A stretch of 64,000 nt of DNA from Manihot esculenta (taxonomy: Eukaryota > Streptophyta > Magnoliopsida > Malpighiales > Euphorbiaceae): the NCBI RefSeq assembly GCF_001659605.2, contig NC_035176.2, forward strand, positions 18,493,122 through 18,557,121, given 5' to 3'. The first letter of the stretch is position 1. Every line of letters starts with the position of its first letter. Below the pieces are notes generated by a model that had not been told where the DNA came from, searched no databases, and saw only the letters and a list, made by a program, of their open reading frames with translations. Of this stretch, positions 46,440 through 59,200 are shown piece after piece. Both the position numbers and the translations under genes were made by a program.

Positions 46440-47063
46440 TGTTCACATCATCTTCTCATACTTTTACTCCTCCATGACCCACTTCCAATTTAGCTTCTCT
46501 GCAGCCTGTTTCGGGACTCTTAACTCTGGGCAAACTTTCATGTGACTGTAGAACATGGCAACATCACCAACTCTTTTCCCTATAAGGGTCCAGCCAAAGT
46601 TCAGTTGGAAATGGTAAGACAGTACCTATTGCACATGTTGGTTCTTCTTATGTTTGTTTTAATGACACTTCTCGTTTTCTACAAGATATTCTTCATTCAC
46701 CTTCTATTCCCCGTAATTTATTATCTAATTCTTCACTTATTACTAATAATCAAATCTCTGTTGAGTTCTTTTCTGATTAGTTCCTTATTAAGGTATCCAC
46801 ACCAAGCAAAAACTATACCATGGTTGGAGTAGAGATGGGTTATATGAATTACCTATTTAGCTTAATTCTAAGTTGTCTCCTGTTGCAAACATCGCTAACC
46901 TTTAATTTATGGCATGATTGGTTGGCCCATGCAAATAGCAATTTAATTAGTTCACTTTTATCTTCTATTAATTTGCAATAATAAATGTGGCTCCATAGTG
47001 CCATAACGCTTGTCACACAAGCAAAAGTCTTCATTTGGCTTTTTCTATTTTTCAGTCTAACCT
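46440..47063 (+). pseudogene. Ty1/copia protease-integrase boundary fragment
   Basis: On the + strand in shifting frames: LNSGANFHVTVEHGN near 46517-46565 (protease active-site region with SGA for the usual DSGA), then FPYKGPAKVQ, GNGKTVPIAHVGSSYV, LHSPSIPRNLLSNSS and LWHDWLAHAN. This is the protease to pre-integrase order of copia. The leading Asp codon appears mutated (AACTCTGG) and frameshifts are many. It is cut on the right by the family G element. Confidence 0.7.
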
Positions 47064-49839
47064 CTAATACATAATACAGAATCAATTTGTGTTTAAAAAC
47101 TTCGAATACATAATTAACAACAAACAAACGAGATTTATTTAATTTCTGCAGATTATTTAGATAATTTCTAGAGGTTATTCTATAATCAACCAATGTGATT
47201 AGAAATGAAAATTATGGAGCGATAAATCAATTAAAAATATCACAAGAAAAATCTTAATAAATTTGCTAAACATAGAAACACACAAAGAATATTCATCTTT
47301 GTATTAAAATAAGCAAAATATTATTCATGACATTCTCCCTTCATTCTAGTTCTTAATATTTCGTGGCTGTCACTCTTAAGAGTGTTTTTATATCATCCAA
47401 ATCTTAATTTTAGTATAGAAAAGTTCAGTTCCAATATAGGAGAGTATCTGATCAAATAGTTAAATCTATATTATATTAAAAATTTTTTTCTAAATTGTTT
47501 TGAAGAAATCCTGTTTCTAAAAGAGTTACAAGAATTTGGCTTTTAATATAAGCCAAATTAATTTTTAAAAAATCTAATAAAATACTAAGATATTAAAAAA
47601 CAAAATGGAGGCTAAGTGCAATTCGACCATACATGCATTATGCGATCTGAAATTATGTTACGCATTCACATGTGTTGAAGAGAGCTCATACTTCCCCAAT
47701 ATAGTTTTCATCTCGTAAGCCTTGAATTAATTGATGATAACTTGATTTGTCATGATTTGGAGTTTTGTAGATTAAATATTTTATTACTATGATAGCTCCA
47801 ATGCACTTTAAATTGTTGAAAATTATTATCCCCTCTTATGCACTCATAAATTCCTCCATCCTCAAGATAATTCATCCTCAAATTAACAACCATAATGGTA
47901 AGAAAATGATAGACATACACCGGATCATCTCCATACAGATAGTCTTAAGCAAGAATTTCAAAGGCAATTAGAATCTCATAGATGGATTTCTCCAAGTTTT
48001 TCATAAAATCATTGAATTCAACCTGAAATTTCACTTTTGAAGCAATTAACTTTGACATCTCTTTTTTAACTATTGAAACAAATTTTTTTCCATTTTTTAA
48101 CAATTGAAATAATTTTTTTCTTTTTTTTTTTGAAACAATCCAGATAAAAGCTAAAATAAATTAATAATGAATTCAATAGCTAAAATAAAATAACGAAACT
48201 AAAAGTAAGTAATAAAATGAGGAAACATAGATAAATAGAAATTTATCTATTGCGAAGCTCTTATACCAATTGACGCGAAATCCAGAATCAGCTCGTGATC
48301 AAGAACCTCGAACACACATTTAACAACGAATGAGACTTAGATAATTTTCAAAAATTATTCTAACATACCTCTAATCGACCAATGTGATTAGAAATGAAAA
48401 TTATAGAGTAATAAACTAGTTAGAAACGCCACAAAAAAAACCTTGATAAGTTTGCTAGACATGGAGGCACACAAAGAATACTCATCTTTGCATTAGAAAA
48501 ATCAAAATATTATTCATATCATTCTCTCTTTATTCTAATTCTTAATAATTCATTATTTTCACCCTTAATGGTGTTTTTATAGCCTTCAAACCCTAATTCT
48601 AGTCTAAAAATGTTTAATTTCAATATAAGAAGGGTATTTAGTAAAATAGTCAAACCTATATTATATTAAAGATCTTTTTTCTAAATTGTCTTGGAAAAAT
48701 CTTCTTCCTAAAAGAGTTGCATGAATTTGGCTTATATTATGACTAAATTAATTTAAAATATATGATGCAAAACCCGGGACCAATATGTGATAAGAACTCT
48801 GAACACACACTTAATTAAGTGTGACACTTGACAACGAACTAGGCTTAGATAATTTTCAGAGGTTATTCTATCACACCACTAATCAACCAATGTGATTAGA
48901 AACGAAAATTATGGAGTGATAAACTAGTTAGAAACGCCACAATGAAACCTTAATAAGTTTACTAAACATGAAGGCATACATAGAATATTCATCTTTGTAT
49001 TCAGAAAACCAAAATATTATTAATAATATCATCTCTATTAATTAATTCACGATTGCCACCTTAAGGATATTTTTATAGTTTCTAAACTCTAATTCTAGTG
49101 TAAGAATGTGTAATTATAATATAGAAAGGCTATCTAGTCAAATATATATTACATTAAAGATGTTTTTTTCCAAATTGTCTTGAGAAATCTTCTTCTTAAC
49201 AGGGCTGCATGAATTTAGCTTCTAAATTAGGTCAAATTAATTTAAAATAAATTTCACAAAATATTAAAATAACAAAATTGGTCTAAGTGCAATTCAGCCA
49301 TATATGCATTACGCATCTGAAATTATATTACGCATCCACATGTGTTGAAGAGATTGTGACTTGTTTTCTCATTATAGCATACTTTTCAAATATAATTCTC
49401 ATCTTATAAGTCTTGAATTAAGTGATAATAATTTGATTTGTCATGATTTGAAGTTTCTCATATTGGATATTTAAAGAGTGTGAGACTTTAATATACAGTT
49501 TATTGTTGAAAAATCGAGTCATTCTCATGCTTGCATCAATAAATCTAATAAAATACTAAAATACCAAAATAATAAAATAGGCCTAAGTGCAATTTGACTA
49601 TACATGCATTATGTTATCTTAAATTGTGTTATGTGTTCACATGTGTTAAAAAGAGTGTGTGTTATTTTTTCATTATTCCATACTTCCTAAATATGGTTTT
49701 CATCTTATAGGCATTTGAATTAATAGATGGTAATTTGATTTGTTATGATTTAGAGTTTTACAGACTGAATACTTTATTACTACGATAGCTCTAATACACT
49801 TCAAATTATTGAAAATTATTATCTTCTAAGCATGCATCG
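47064..49839 (-). mobile_element. Family G LTR element (minus), non-autonomous, with a nested solo LTR
   Basis: Left LTR about 47064-47846, interior about 47847-48270, right LTR 48271-48772 continued at 49539-49839. On the minus strand the primer-binding site reads ATTGGTATAAGAGC (48257-48270) just inside TGACGCG. The interior is too short (about 420 bp) for any protein domain. On the minus strand it opens with text like the end of a gypsy polyprotein (47850-47880, GAGGATGAATTATC-type words). The right LTR is split by a solo copy of the same family. The outer target duplication was not established. Confidence 0.6.
48768..49543 (-). mobile_element. Family G solo LTR inserted into a family G LTR
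   Basis: 766 bp (48773-49538), opening TGATGCAAAAC and closing TTGCATCA, so the ends TGATGC/GCATCA are perfectly inverted. Flanks ATATA and ATAAA agree at 4 of 5 positions. Removing it makes the surrounding LTR text continuous (TTAATTTAAAATA to AATCTAATAAAATAC), as seen in the left LTR near 47570. It carries CAACCAATGTGATTAGAAA near 48885. Confidence 0.7.
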
Positions 49840-50144
49840 GACAGTCTCATCTATAGTTAGTTACTTAATAAATCAAAACTACATAATTTGGGCGACATAA
49901 ACTATCTTAATATTATTTTGTCTCTATGCAGTAAGCCTCTTAACGCTTGGGTAAGGTATTAGTGTATCGGGTTTCATTCTTGAAGCAATTTCTCTATACA
50001 TTCATTAATTTGTATATCTAGTTTTTAAGTGAATAAGTTATTGTTTAGTTATAAATTAAATGAATAAGTTTAATAAAAATTTTGAACTTAACGCATAACA
50101 TGAAGTGTAATTTATTAAGTTGCATAACATAAAGTGTAATTATT

Positions 50145-50273
50145 ATAGCTAGTTAAGTTTTTTTTTTTTTTTTTTGAAATAGGGGGTGGGGGAGTCGAAC
50201 CTTAGACCTCCACAAGGTTGTTAGAATGCACTTTCCACCAGGCTAAGTCTTGGAGTGCATAGCTAGTTAAGTT
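50145..50273 (-). mobile_element. tRNA-derived SINE with 15-bp target duplication
   Basis: On the minus strand the 99-bp unit (50160-50258) has an A-box-like TTAGCCTGGTGG, a B box GGTTCGACTCC about 40 bp later, and an A tail (seen as about 18 T at 50160-50177 on the + strand). ATAGCTAGTTAAGTT is present on both sides (50145-50159, 50259-50273). RNA polymerase III promoter boxes, short length, A tail and a long duplication together identify a SINE mobilised by a LINE machinery. Confidence 0.88.
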
Positions 50274-52653
50274 ATATTTGAATAAGTTAAGTTAGTATGA
50301 AAAAAAATTGAATAAGTTAGTATAAAAAAAAAATGAGTACATATGTTTGTGAATATATCTTTCCATTTCCATGTTAAAATAAATTTATTTTTTTAATTAA
50401 AAAAATATTTCTTACCTTTTATTAGTTTATTCCTTTCTGTAATTAATTTATTTTTTCTTTTAATTAAATATATTTCTTTTCATATTGTAGTTTATTTATT
50501 TTTATATTTAAATTCTTTTCTTTTCTTGAATTTATTTTCTTTCTTTTTCTAATTTATTTACTTTTTATTTTGTCCTTTTTCAATTATGGTATGTAAACTT
50601 CTACTTCTCTTAATTTTTATACCTTGAGCAAATAGTACTTTTCCTTTTAGTGTGCAAGTATCTTCAGTAGTGGACCTGTGGAGTATATAGTAGAAGTCTA
50701 TTTAGACATTGAAGCCCATTAGAATATTTTGAAGGCCCTTTGCAAAGGGGTGGACTTAAAAGTCTTGTAATGGTTATATTTAGTTTATCATATCTTAGTT
50801 AATTATTTTTATTTATTTTTTGAGTTTATAAATTAATTCTTTTCTAAGCCTTTTGAGATTAATTTTTTTTCTCCCTCTTTCTTTAATTTAGTATCTTTTT
50901 TATTTTAGTTAATTCATTTTTTTTCTTTTCTTGATGTGGTTTATTTTATATATTTCACCTAATATACATGTAATTAAATTAGTAAGTTATATAACTCACT
51001 TGGTAATTGCAAATCAACTTTGGCACGACGGAAACATGGTTATGTATGATGAGGGGTGATTTATACTTTGGCATGAAAATTTTCAAGTAGTAAAACTATA
51101 AAATTATATTTTAAATATACATGTTAGAAACCTAGTGAGACATTTTTTGCTATGTGTATTAAATTTGAACTTAAAAACCATGAATGTTTAGGTTCTCCAA
51201 TTTGATGCAAATCGGTTCAATAGTATGAAATGAGGATAAATATATAATTAATTAGCACAACTTGGTATATTTATGAAGCATCAACATATGAATGAAAATA
51301 TGAACAATAAATTTATTATGGATTTGGGATGCGTAAATCTTAATACTAGTTCTAAATCAGCAATTAGCCATATGATAATAACTATATTAATTTTATTTTT
51401 CAATTAGGCATATCATAAATATTTAATTTAAAATAATATGTAATTATGAACTTTAAAACCGAGTCCTAGAGCTTGGTTTGGATTAAACTTTGTTTTTTTT
51501 TTTTTAAAAAAAAAAAGAAATTATGAAGTGATTGAAATGCAAATGTAATTAATTATGAAGTATATAAAATAAGAGCAGAGTCATTTAATGAAGTAACTTA
51601 TTATGAAAATGAGAGATGTTGTCAAGTATATAAAGCAGAGTAAGTGGGCATGCAGGCCTGCCCACTACAACAACCCTAACCTGCCCCAAAACAAAAAGGT
51701 CTTGTTGTTGGCATGAAGCATGATAATTTAATTATATAAAGAGAAACTAAATCGATTGGTTCAACTGATTGACATTGCACCAACTGCCAAACCTAATCTC
51801 CAACTAGAAAACCAAAATCCTTTTTCCCTATGATTCATGAACTGGAATATGTTTGGTTGATTTATAATAACTTTTGAAATAAGCAACATATATATATTCA
51901 CCTAACTTTGAAACCATTCATATGCTTTCATTTAAATATAATTATTAATCCAAAAGGCATATGTAAATGGAAGCTACATCACTGAGTGGAAAGATGAGAA
52001 AATCCATAACAAGTCTTCTTTTGTTTCTTTTGTCATGTTTAGTGGAGAAGAAGTCATATTTGCAATATACACGAGAAAAAGGCATGCATTCCATTCCACA
52101 ACCCCCCGCAATTTAAATGGACAAAACTCACTTCTCCATGCAAGACTTTGATTTTTAGAATTGGTGCTTCCTCTTAGGTAACCTTCCATTCCAAACTTTT
52201 TATATACACCCAACATGTATTATATATTTAATATTTTATTATTAGATAGATGATATTGTAATTTATTTTTAATAAAAAGTAGATTATCATCCTAATCTTT
52301 ATAAATTTTATTCAAGTTTATTATATAAACTCAATAAGTATTTTATATATATATATAGAAATTTTATCATTTTTTAAATTAAAAATGTTATCTAATAATT
52401 TAATATTATTGAAATTAAAATTTATTTCAATAATCTTATCTCAAAATTTTAATTTTTTATTGTTTATGTACGAATCAAAAATATAAATATTCTTTTAAAA
52501 ACTTTCAAATTTAAATAGATATAGATTACTTTATAAATTAAATTAAACTTTTAAATATTAAAATTTATGTACAATAAATTATTATTATTATTATTATTAT
52601 TATTATTTTAAAGCAAATCTACTAATTGTATTAATAAAATTTTATCAAATAAA
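50274..52653. other. AT-rich intergenic DNA
   Basis: No gene recognised. A hairpin-like GTGGGCA...TGCCCAC lies at about 51645-51666. An (ATT)n microsatellite is at about 52579-52607, directly left of the LINE remnant. Confidence 0.5.
52579..52607. repeat. (ATT)n microsatellite
   Basis: About nine ATT units in a row. The position beside the 3' side of the minus-strand LINE remnant suggests a decayed tail, which is inference. Confidence 0.8.
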
Positions 52654-53500
52654 GAGGAATATCATCCCAAATAGAGACGATTATATCCGATAGATTCTCT
52701 AACCAAAGTAGTATGAGCCATTAGAGTAGCATTACGACGAACCCATTTAACAGAAAAATCAGTTCTAGAGTCTAACAAAAATTTACAATCATTCAAAATC
52801 AAATCCGTACATAAGATAATTTGGCAAAGATACATCTTTTTCTTTCTCATCTCTCGAGCATAAATTATTAAAGTCTCCCGAACAAAATCACGAAAGAGAG
52901 TTTCTACAAGATAAAGTTCGAATAAGATTCCAAGACTGATGTCGTCGTTGCAATTTTGAAAACCCATAATAACTAGTAAATATCTATTGAACATTACCTT
53001 TCGAAGCAATCGAATCAATGAAATTTGAAAAAAAGCCAACCACAGAAACAGACCCATGACTCTTCCACGTTAACAAAAAGCCTCCTCCCAATCTTTATCT
53101 TTTCACTGAGAAACAACCATTAAAATGTAAAAAATTACGAAAAAATTCCATACAAGGACTAAGAGCTTTTGTTTCTATCAAAAATAAAATATCTGACTTG
53201 TAACTAAGAACTAAATCCTTTAATGTAATAATTATCCGAGAATTGTCGCCATAAATCTAACAAAGAGATCTGCATATTCTGAAAATTGATTGGATTGTGT
53301 GTGAAAAACATCCCCACCATACAGAAATCATAAGTGACGATCGGAATATCTCTAGAGTTCTTAATAGGGACAACAACATCTTCTTTTTCATCGATAGTCA
53401 ATTGACGCAGATCGTCTTTTATGGGAAGGGAAAAGAAGAAGTTAGGTTTAAAAAAGAGAAAAATTCGAGAGTATTGAGACACAAAAGGACCACAAAGAGA
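52654..53500 (-). pseudogene. Collapsed LINE (L1-type): ORF1 N-terminus, start of endonuclease, RNase H end
   Basis: Minus-strand text in order. 53204-53482 has DLRQLTIDEKEDVVVP and FCMVGMFFTHNPINFQNM, like the DUF4283 region of plant LINE ORF1. About 53050-53200 has KDLVLSYKSDILFLIETKA and FNGCFSVKR...GGGFLLTWKSHGSVSVV, like the LINE endonuclease start (the LFLMETK and LALLWK blocks). 52662-53057 ends in DCKFLLDSRTDFSVKWVRR and NATLMAHTTLVRES, like the RNase H domain that closes some plant LINEs. The reverse transcriptase and most of ORF1 and endonuclease are missing. The order is kept, so this is an internally deleted copy. Confidence 0.7.
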
Positions 53501-54089
53501 AACTTGCGACGAAAGTAAAACACATATCGTAATAAAATTTAAAATTAATAATATAAATATCTCACTTTTTAATATTATAAATATTCTCTAAATATTATTC
53601 ACTTTTACATTAATTACTCATCGAAAACATTATTTTTTATTATTTTTATATAATATTATTATAATATACTAAGTTGATAGATATTAAAATTTAATACTTT
53701 ATTGTAATAAATTATTATTAATTATTTTTTAATAACCCATAAAAGAATAAAATATTAATAAATTTAATTTAATTTATTAAATAATATTTAAACACTTTTA
53801 AAATTATTTATTAATTTTTATCATAAATTTATAAATAAAGCGGCTAATAAAATAAAAAATTATTTATAAATATCATAAAAAAATAAAATTCTAATGATAA
53901 TAATTAAAATATCAAGTATTATGATACTATTAAAATATTAAATATTAAACAATAATACTTATTTATTATTAATACAATAACTTTTTAAAATAATAATAAA
54001 ATATAAATGTAATATCTAAAAAAAAAAGCATTAAACAACATGCACTAACTTGATCAATTGAGCCGCAACATTGTAAATCATCTGAAATT
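53501..54089. other. AT-rich intergenic DNA
   Basis: No gene, repeat end or RNA signature recognised. Confidence 0.5.
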
Positions 54090-54966
54090 TTATAATTGAA
54101 AATTGAAACAAAAATCTCGCTTAAATACTTTTTACCTCTGAAATCTTTCAGACACTTTACAAAATTCTACTATATTTTTATTAATTTATTTCAACCATAA
54201 TTTTAAAGAAAAAAATAAAATTAAATAGAAAAAAAAATTATGAGAGAAAATGAAAATTTTTTTACTTTTTATAAGGAGTAGAGAATGAATTCCACTGCAT
54301 TTAAACTACAATTTTATTGATTAAGTTAAATTTAATTTATTATTTAAATTCAATTTATCATTTATAAAAATAATTATTTAAATAATAATTACCATATATA
54401 ACTATTATTATCATTTACCATTTTAAAAAAATATCCTTTATCATTTATAACAATAATTAATTTAACTAACTAAAATTAATTTAAAGAATAAAATTATCGT
54501 TTATTTTAAAAATTAAATTTTAAAAAATAAAATCATTAACTATTTAAATAATTAAATATTATTATAAATAATTTAAAAACTTAAGGGCATTATGGAGAAT
54601 TCCATTATTTCCCCTCTTCCCAGTTCTTTATATAGTATAGATACATACTACATGAAAAATTTAGAATACTTTTAGAATGACATCAATATTATATATAATA
54701 TTATATAAAATTCTTATATGTATTCAAATGTACATATATCCAACTGATCAAAAAATCAAAATTATAATAAATCATACATTTAGTCACATTGTGTTATTGG
54801 GATGCATATACACTAGATGCAAATAAAAATTTTTGTAATATTCTCTAAGATTTTAGAGAGAGAATTTACTTTTAATTTTGGTTTCGCTCTCGGTCCGACA
54901 GAGTTGCCTCAAAATAGGATAGGGTTCCTTTTTTTGCACTTGAAAGATATGGTTCAACCCACTGCT
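54090..54966 (+). repeat. Direct repeat copy 1 (about 0.9 kb)
   Basis: From AATTGAAACAAAAATCTCGC, through GAGAGAAAATGA, TTTATATAGTATAGATA and GAGAATTTACT, to TTTGCACTTGAAAGATATGG. It is matched throughout by copy 2 with moderate divergence and short indels. No protein-coding content. Confidence 0.75.
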
Positions 54967-55363
54967 TGATAAAAACTCAAAGAATCAGGTAGGAATATCT
55001 TCCATAAGGTTACTTTATTACACCGTTAATCAACCTATGTGATTAGAAATGAAGATAATCAACCGATTTCAATTAGAGAATATCATAAGATATTCTTAAT
55101 AAGTTAACTAAGTATAGAGTGAGAAAATTCATATTAAAACACCACAAAGTTGAATCTTGATAAGTTGCTAAATAATGAAAAAAAACTAAAATTCTAAGAA
55201 TAAATTTTCATTATAAAGAAAAATATAAAATCTTTTCTTATTAACTTATTCTATTTATAGTCAAATATTTCTTAATCCTAATTGAAATAAAAAAATAAAA
55301 TAAATTTTAATTAAAATAAAAAATTAAAATAAATCCTGATTGAAATAGAAAAATATAAGATAA
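54967..55363. repeat. Segment between the direct repeats, family G-like
   Basis: Contains CTTGATAAAAACTCAAAGAATC and AATCAACCTATGTGATTAGAAATG, resembling 40130-40330 in RAB intron 4 and the family G LTR openings. The two direct repeats may be parts of a larger repeating LTR-like unit. Confidence 0.5.
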
Positions 55364-56275
55364 TTGAAACAAAAAAGCTCACTTGAATCCTTTTCACCTT
55401 TGAAATCTTTCTGATACTTTACAAAATCCTAAAATATATTTATTAATCTATTCCAACCATGAATAACCTAAATCTTAAGAAAAAAAAAAAAAAAAAAAAC
55501 AAGAATCATGAGAGAAAATGAAGAAATTTTGTAGCTTTTTATGAGTAGAGAATGAATTTCACTGCATTTAAACTATAGTTATATTGATCAAGTTAAATTC
55601 AATTTGTTATTTAAAATTTTTTAAATTTAATCTATCAAATCTCATTTTTATAAAAAATAATTATTTACAATTTTTTAATACATTTATCATTTATAAAATA
55701 ATTATTTAAATAATAATTACCGCATATAACAATTATTATCATTTACCATTTTAAAACAATATCCTTTATCATTTATAACAAGAATTAATAAATTATCGTT
55801 TATTTTAAAAATTAAATTTTAAAAAATAAAATCATCAACTATTTAAATAATTAAACATTATTATAAATAATTATGGAAAATTCCATTATTCCCCCACTTC
55901 TCAATTTTTTATATAGTATGGATATATATAACCTGAAAAATCTAAAATACTTTTAGAGTGAGATCTATATTATATATGATATTATAGAAAATTCTTATAT
56001 ATGCTCGAGTACACACATATCCGACTAATAAATAAATGATAAATAAGTCAAAATCATAATAAGTCATACATTTTAGTCACATTGTTTAGTCTGATGTGCA
56101 AATAAAAAATTTTCTAATATTTTAGAGAAAGAATTTACTCTTAATTTTAGTTTTCCTCTTGGTCCGGCAGAGTTCTCGGTCATTTTTGGCTTGTGTCCTC
56201 TGCCTTAAGATAGGATAAGGCTCCTTTTTTGCACTTGAAAGATATGATTTCAACCCACCACTCTCTGATATGATC
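55364..56275 (+). repeat. Direct repeat copy 2 (about 0.9 kb)
   Basis: AATTGAAACAAAAAAGCTCAC to TTTGCACTTGAAAGATATGA, with an A20-type run near 55480 and an extra GTTCTCGGTCATTTTTGG stretch near 56171 not seen in copy 1. Confidence 0.75.
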
Positions 56276-57717
56276 TTTTTTTGTTATTTATTTTTGCTTC
56301 TCTTTTCTAGATATGATGTTACATGGGTTCTCTTTAAGCAATCTAGTGTAGATATGATTTTTGCAGATTTTGTGGTGTAGTGAAAACGGTAATGAGAGAG
56401 GATTCTTGATAAGACGTCCAGAGGATATAAAGATGACTGATTAAACTCTGTCTGAAATTTTAATTAATATCATTTAATTAAAATAAAATTTAAAAAATAA
56501 AAGACCAGAAGCTGAAATTTTTTATTAAATTCTTAAAAATTGAAAAGTATATCAAACAGTCAAGAAAATGGCTATTTATAATAACAAAATTCTAATGCGG
56601 AAATTTATGAAAAAGTCAAAAAAATAATTAAAAAGCAAAAAAAAAAAAAAAGTAAAAAAAAGCAATAAACCACGACCAAAAAGCAAAAAAAAAAAGTGAT
56701 AATTTATGAAAAATGAATCTTTGTTAACAATTGATTAAAAAATTAAAATAAATAAAATCATTGAGAGTGTTTTTTTAAAAAAAACATGAAGAAAATTACA
56801 ATTTATTCAAAAATAGAGCGATTCCGATTATCAAGTAAAAGAAATCTCTTATCGTATGGAGAGTTGATTTGAGAAAGAGAGATGGAGAGCCATCAATAAA
56901 TGAGGAGAGATAAGAGAGTAGAAAAGAAGGACGCAACATGTAGGAGAGAGAAGAGAGTAAAGGTATGTTTTTTTCTCAGTCAAACCATATTAAAGAGGTA
57001 GAGGAGAAAGAATTTATGTAAACCATTTTTGTTCATACGTTAGATACGTTGTAAAATTAGTTTAGCTTTTAAAAATATTTTATGGTTATTAAAAATTTTA
57101 TAATCATTGAAGATTTCATAGTAATTAGAGATTTTATGGTTGTTGAAGTTTTTATAATAATTAAAGATTTTATAGTCATTAAAGTTTTTATTTATGAGAT
57201 TTAAATATAATATTAAATTTGACTGTTATGATTTTATTTTCAATATCTTTATAACCATATATAGCGGTCAGTTTTTTCACAATAAATAATTTTTTTCTTT
57301 ACAAAGATCGTGACTCTCATTTTTCTACTTTATTCTTTCTTTCCCCTGTGTTCCTATTTTTCTACTTTGTTCAACACGACTCAGATTTTATTATTTTATC
57401 AAATATTTCCAACAAGATATGCCACATTAGACCTAAACCATGAAACATGCTGCAATAGGTAATTTGGACTTTTCTGTTATAAAATTTAAAGTTTAAGGAG
57501 TTTTATATTACAAATTAAAGTTAAAAGGTGATATTGTTACAATACTATAAATTCAGAGATAGATGGGTGAAATTTATCTATAGACAATAGAAACATTATT
57601 TAGATCAAATGTATTTACACTTACTGTAATATTTAAGATTTAATTTTTTAATATGTGATTAATTTATATTAATTTTCTATAATATAATATTATAATATAT
57701 TAACTTTCAATAACAAA
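56276..57717. other. AT-rich intergenic DNA
   Basis: A- and GA-rich sequence. No gene recognised. Confidence 0.5.
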
Positions 57718-59200
57718 ATTATTGTCAGAATTTAATTCAAAATTTCAAATATTTGTTTTGATATTCCGTTGTTATTTTTTATTATTCTAGATTTTTAATT
57801 ATTCAAACAAATTACAGAATTTGTTAGGATATTTTGTTGAGATTTTTTAAATTTTGAATCTTGGTTATAGCTTATTTATAGGCATCGGAATTTTATTTTT
57901 AAGTATTCAGTTCAGTATTCAATTCTCTACTACTCTTCTTATTTTCTTTCTTAGTGTTATGACTCAAATTCTTAATATGGTATCAGAGATTTTAATCTTT
58001 GTGGGACTGAGATTTAGTTCTCATAAAAGAAAATATAAAAGTTTATGGTTGCTCTTAATTCAACAATCCTCTCACCTCCATTGTTTAAAAGTAAAAATTA
58101 CCAAGTATGGGCCGTAAAGGTGAAGGCTCATCTAAGGGGTCTTAGCTTATGGTAATGGGTTGAAGATGAAATTACCTCCTTTAGAAAATAATCTAACACT
58201 CAATTAGATAAGGGCTCATGAAGATAAGCCGCAAAAGTTTTATCTATAATTTATTATGTTGTCTGAGAAGTGATTTTCATAAAAATTATGACTTGTAAAA
58301 CTGCCAAGAAAGTGTGGAATACGATGAAAGAATTGTATAAGGCAATGAAAGGATAAGGAGGATGCAAGTACTAAATCTCAAAAGAGATTTTGAGACTTTG
58401 AGTATGAAAGAAAATGAGATAATATAAGGATATTTTGATCGGCTAATGATGGTGGTAAATAAAATTCGATTGTTAGGAAAAGATCTACCTAACAGTAAAA
58501 TCGTAGAGAAAATATTTATAAGTTTACCTGAAATATTTGAGGTAAAAATTTCATCTCTTAAGATTCAAGAGATATTACTAAAATATTTTTATTTGAATGG
58601 ATTAATGCTTTCAGGCAAAAAAAAAGGAAAAGAAAATTTTTTTTCAGTATAATCACTGCAAGAAGCCCAAAGAAAAAAACCTTTGGTATAAGGAAAAGCC
58701 ACAATATTTTAATTGCAAAAGATATGGTCATTTACAAAAAAAAAAACAAAATTGTAAAGTTAAAAATAAAGAAAAAGTAAATTTAGTTGAAGTAGCTTAA
58801 GAAAAAAACTTTATTTTGAGTTAATTTTATTTTTTGCGAAAAGCGCCCAATAACTTAGATGATGAGAAGTGTTGGGCATAAGTGCTTCACAAATTGCTAA
58901 CTGCAGAGAAGTAAGTTTAAATTTTGAATTAAAGGAGAATATTGGAATTTAATTGAAAATTTTAAATATTTGTTTTGATATTCCGTTATTATTATTTTAG
59001 ATTTTTAATTATTCAAATAAATTATAAAATTTATTAAAATATTCTGTTGAAATTTTTAAAATTTTGAATTTTGATTGTAGCTTATTTATAGACATCTGAT
59101 TTCATTTTTAAGTATTCAGTTGGAGTTGGGTGCTTGGTTTTCTACTGCTTTTCTTCTTATTTTCTTTCTTAATATTATGACTTAAATTCTCAACAATTAT
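57718..59200 (+). mobile_element. Gag-only copia (TR-GAG-like) with intact ends and ATTAT duplication
   Basis: LTRs 57723-57977 and 58940-59195 (255 and 256 bp), primer-binding site TGGTATCAGAG at 57978-57988, purine tract AAAGGAGAA at about 58931-58939, and target duplication ATTAT at 57718-57722 and 59196-59200. The 0.95-kb interior contains only a copia gag and no protease, integrase or RT, so it depended on helper proteins. LTRs differ at many positions, indicating age. Confidence 0.88.
58030..58795 (+). pseudogene. Degenerate copia gag of the gag-only element
   Basis: Text in shifting frames: YQVWAVKVKAHLRGLSLW near 58100, KAHED-like text, then TCKTAKKVWNTMKELY near 58290-58340. The 68-codon open piece 58446-58652 reads VVNKIRLLGKDLPNSKIVEK and LPEIFEVKISSL. 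Two zinc-knuckle-like blocks follow (CNHCKKPKEKNLWYKEKPQYF, then FNCKRYGHLQKKKQNC, the second with intact CX2CX4HX4C-type spacing approximately). These are typical UBN2 gag features. Many stops show it is not translated. Confidence 0.75.

Noticed and set aside
51645..51666. GTGGGCA...TGCCCAC hairpin as a microRNA precursor
   Set aside because: The stem is only 7 bp around a short loop, too small for a plant precursor.
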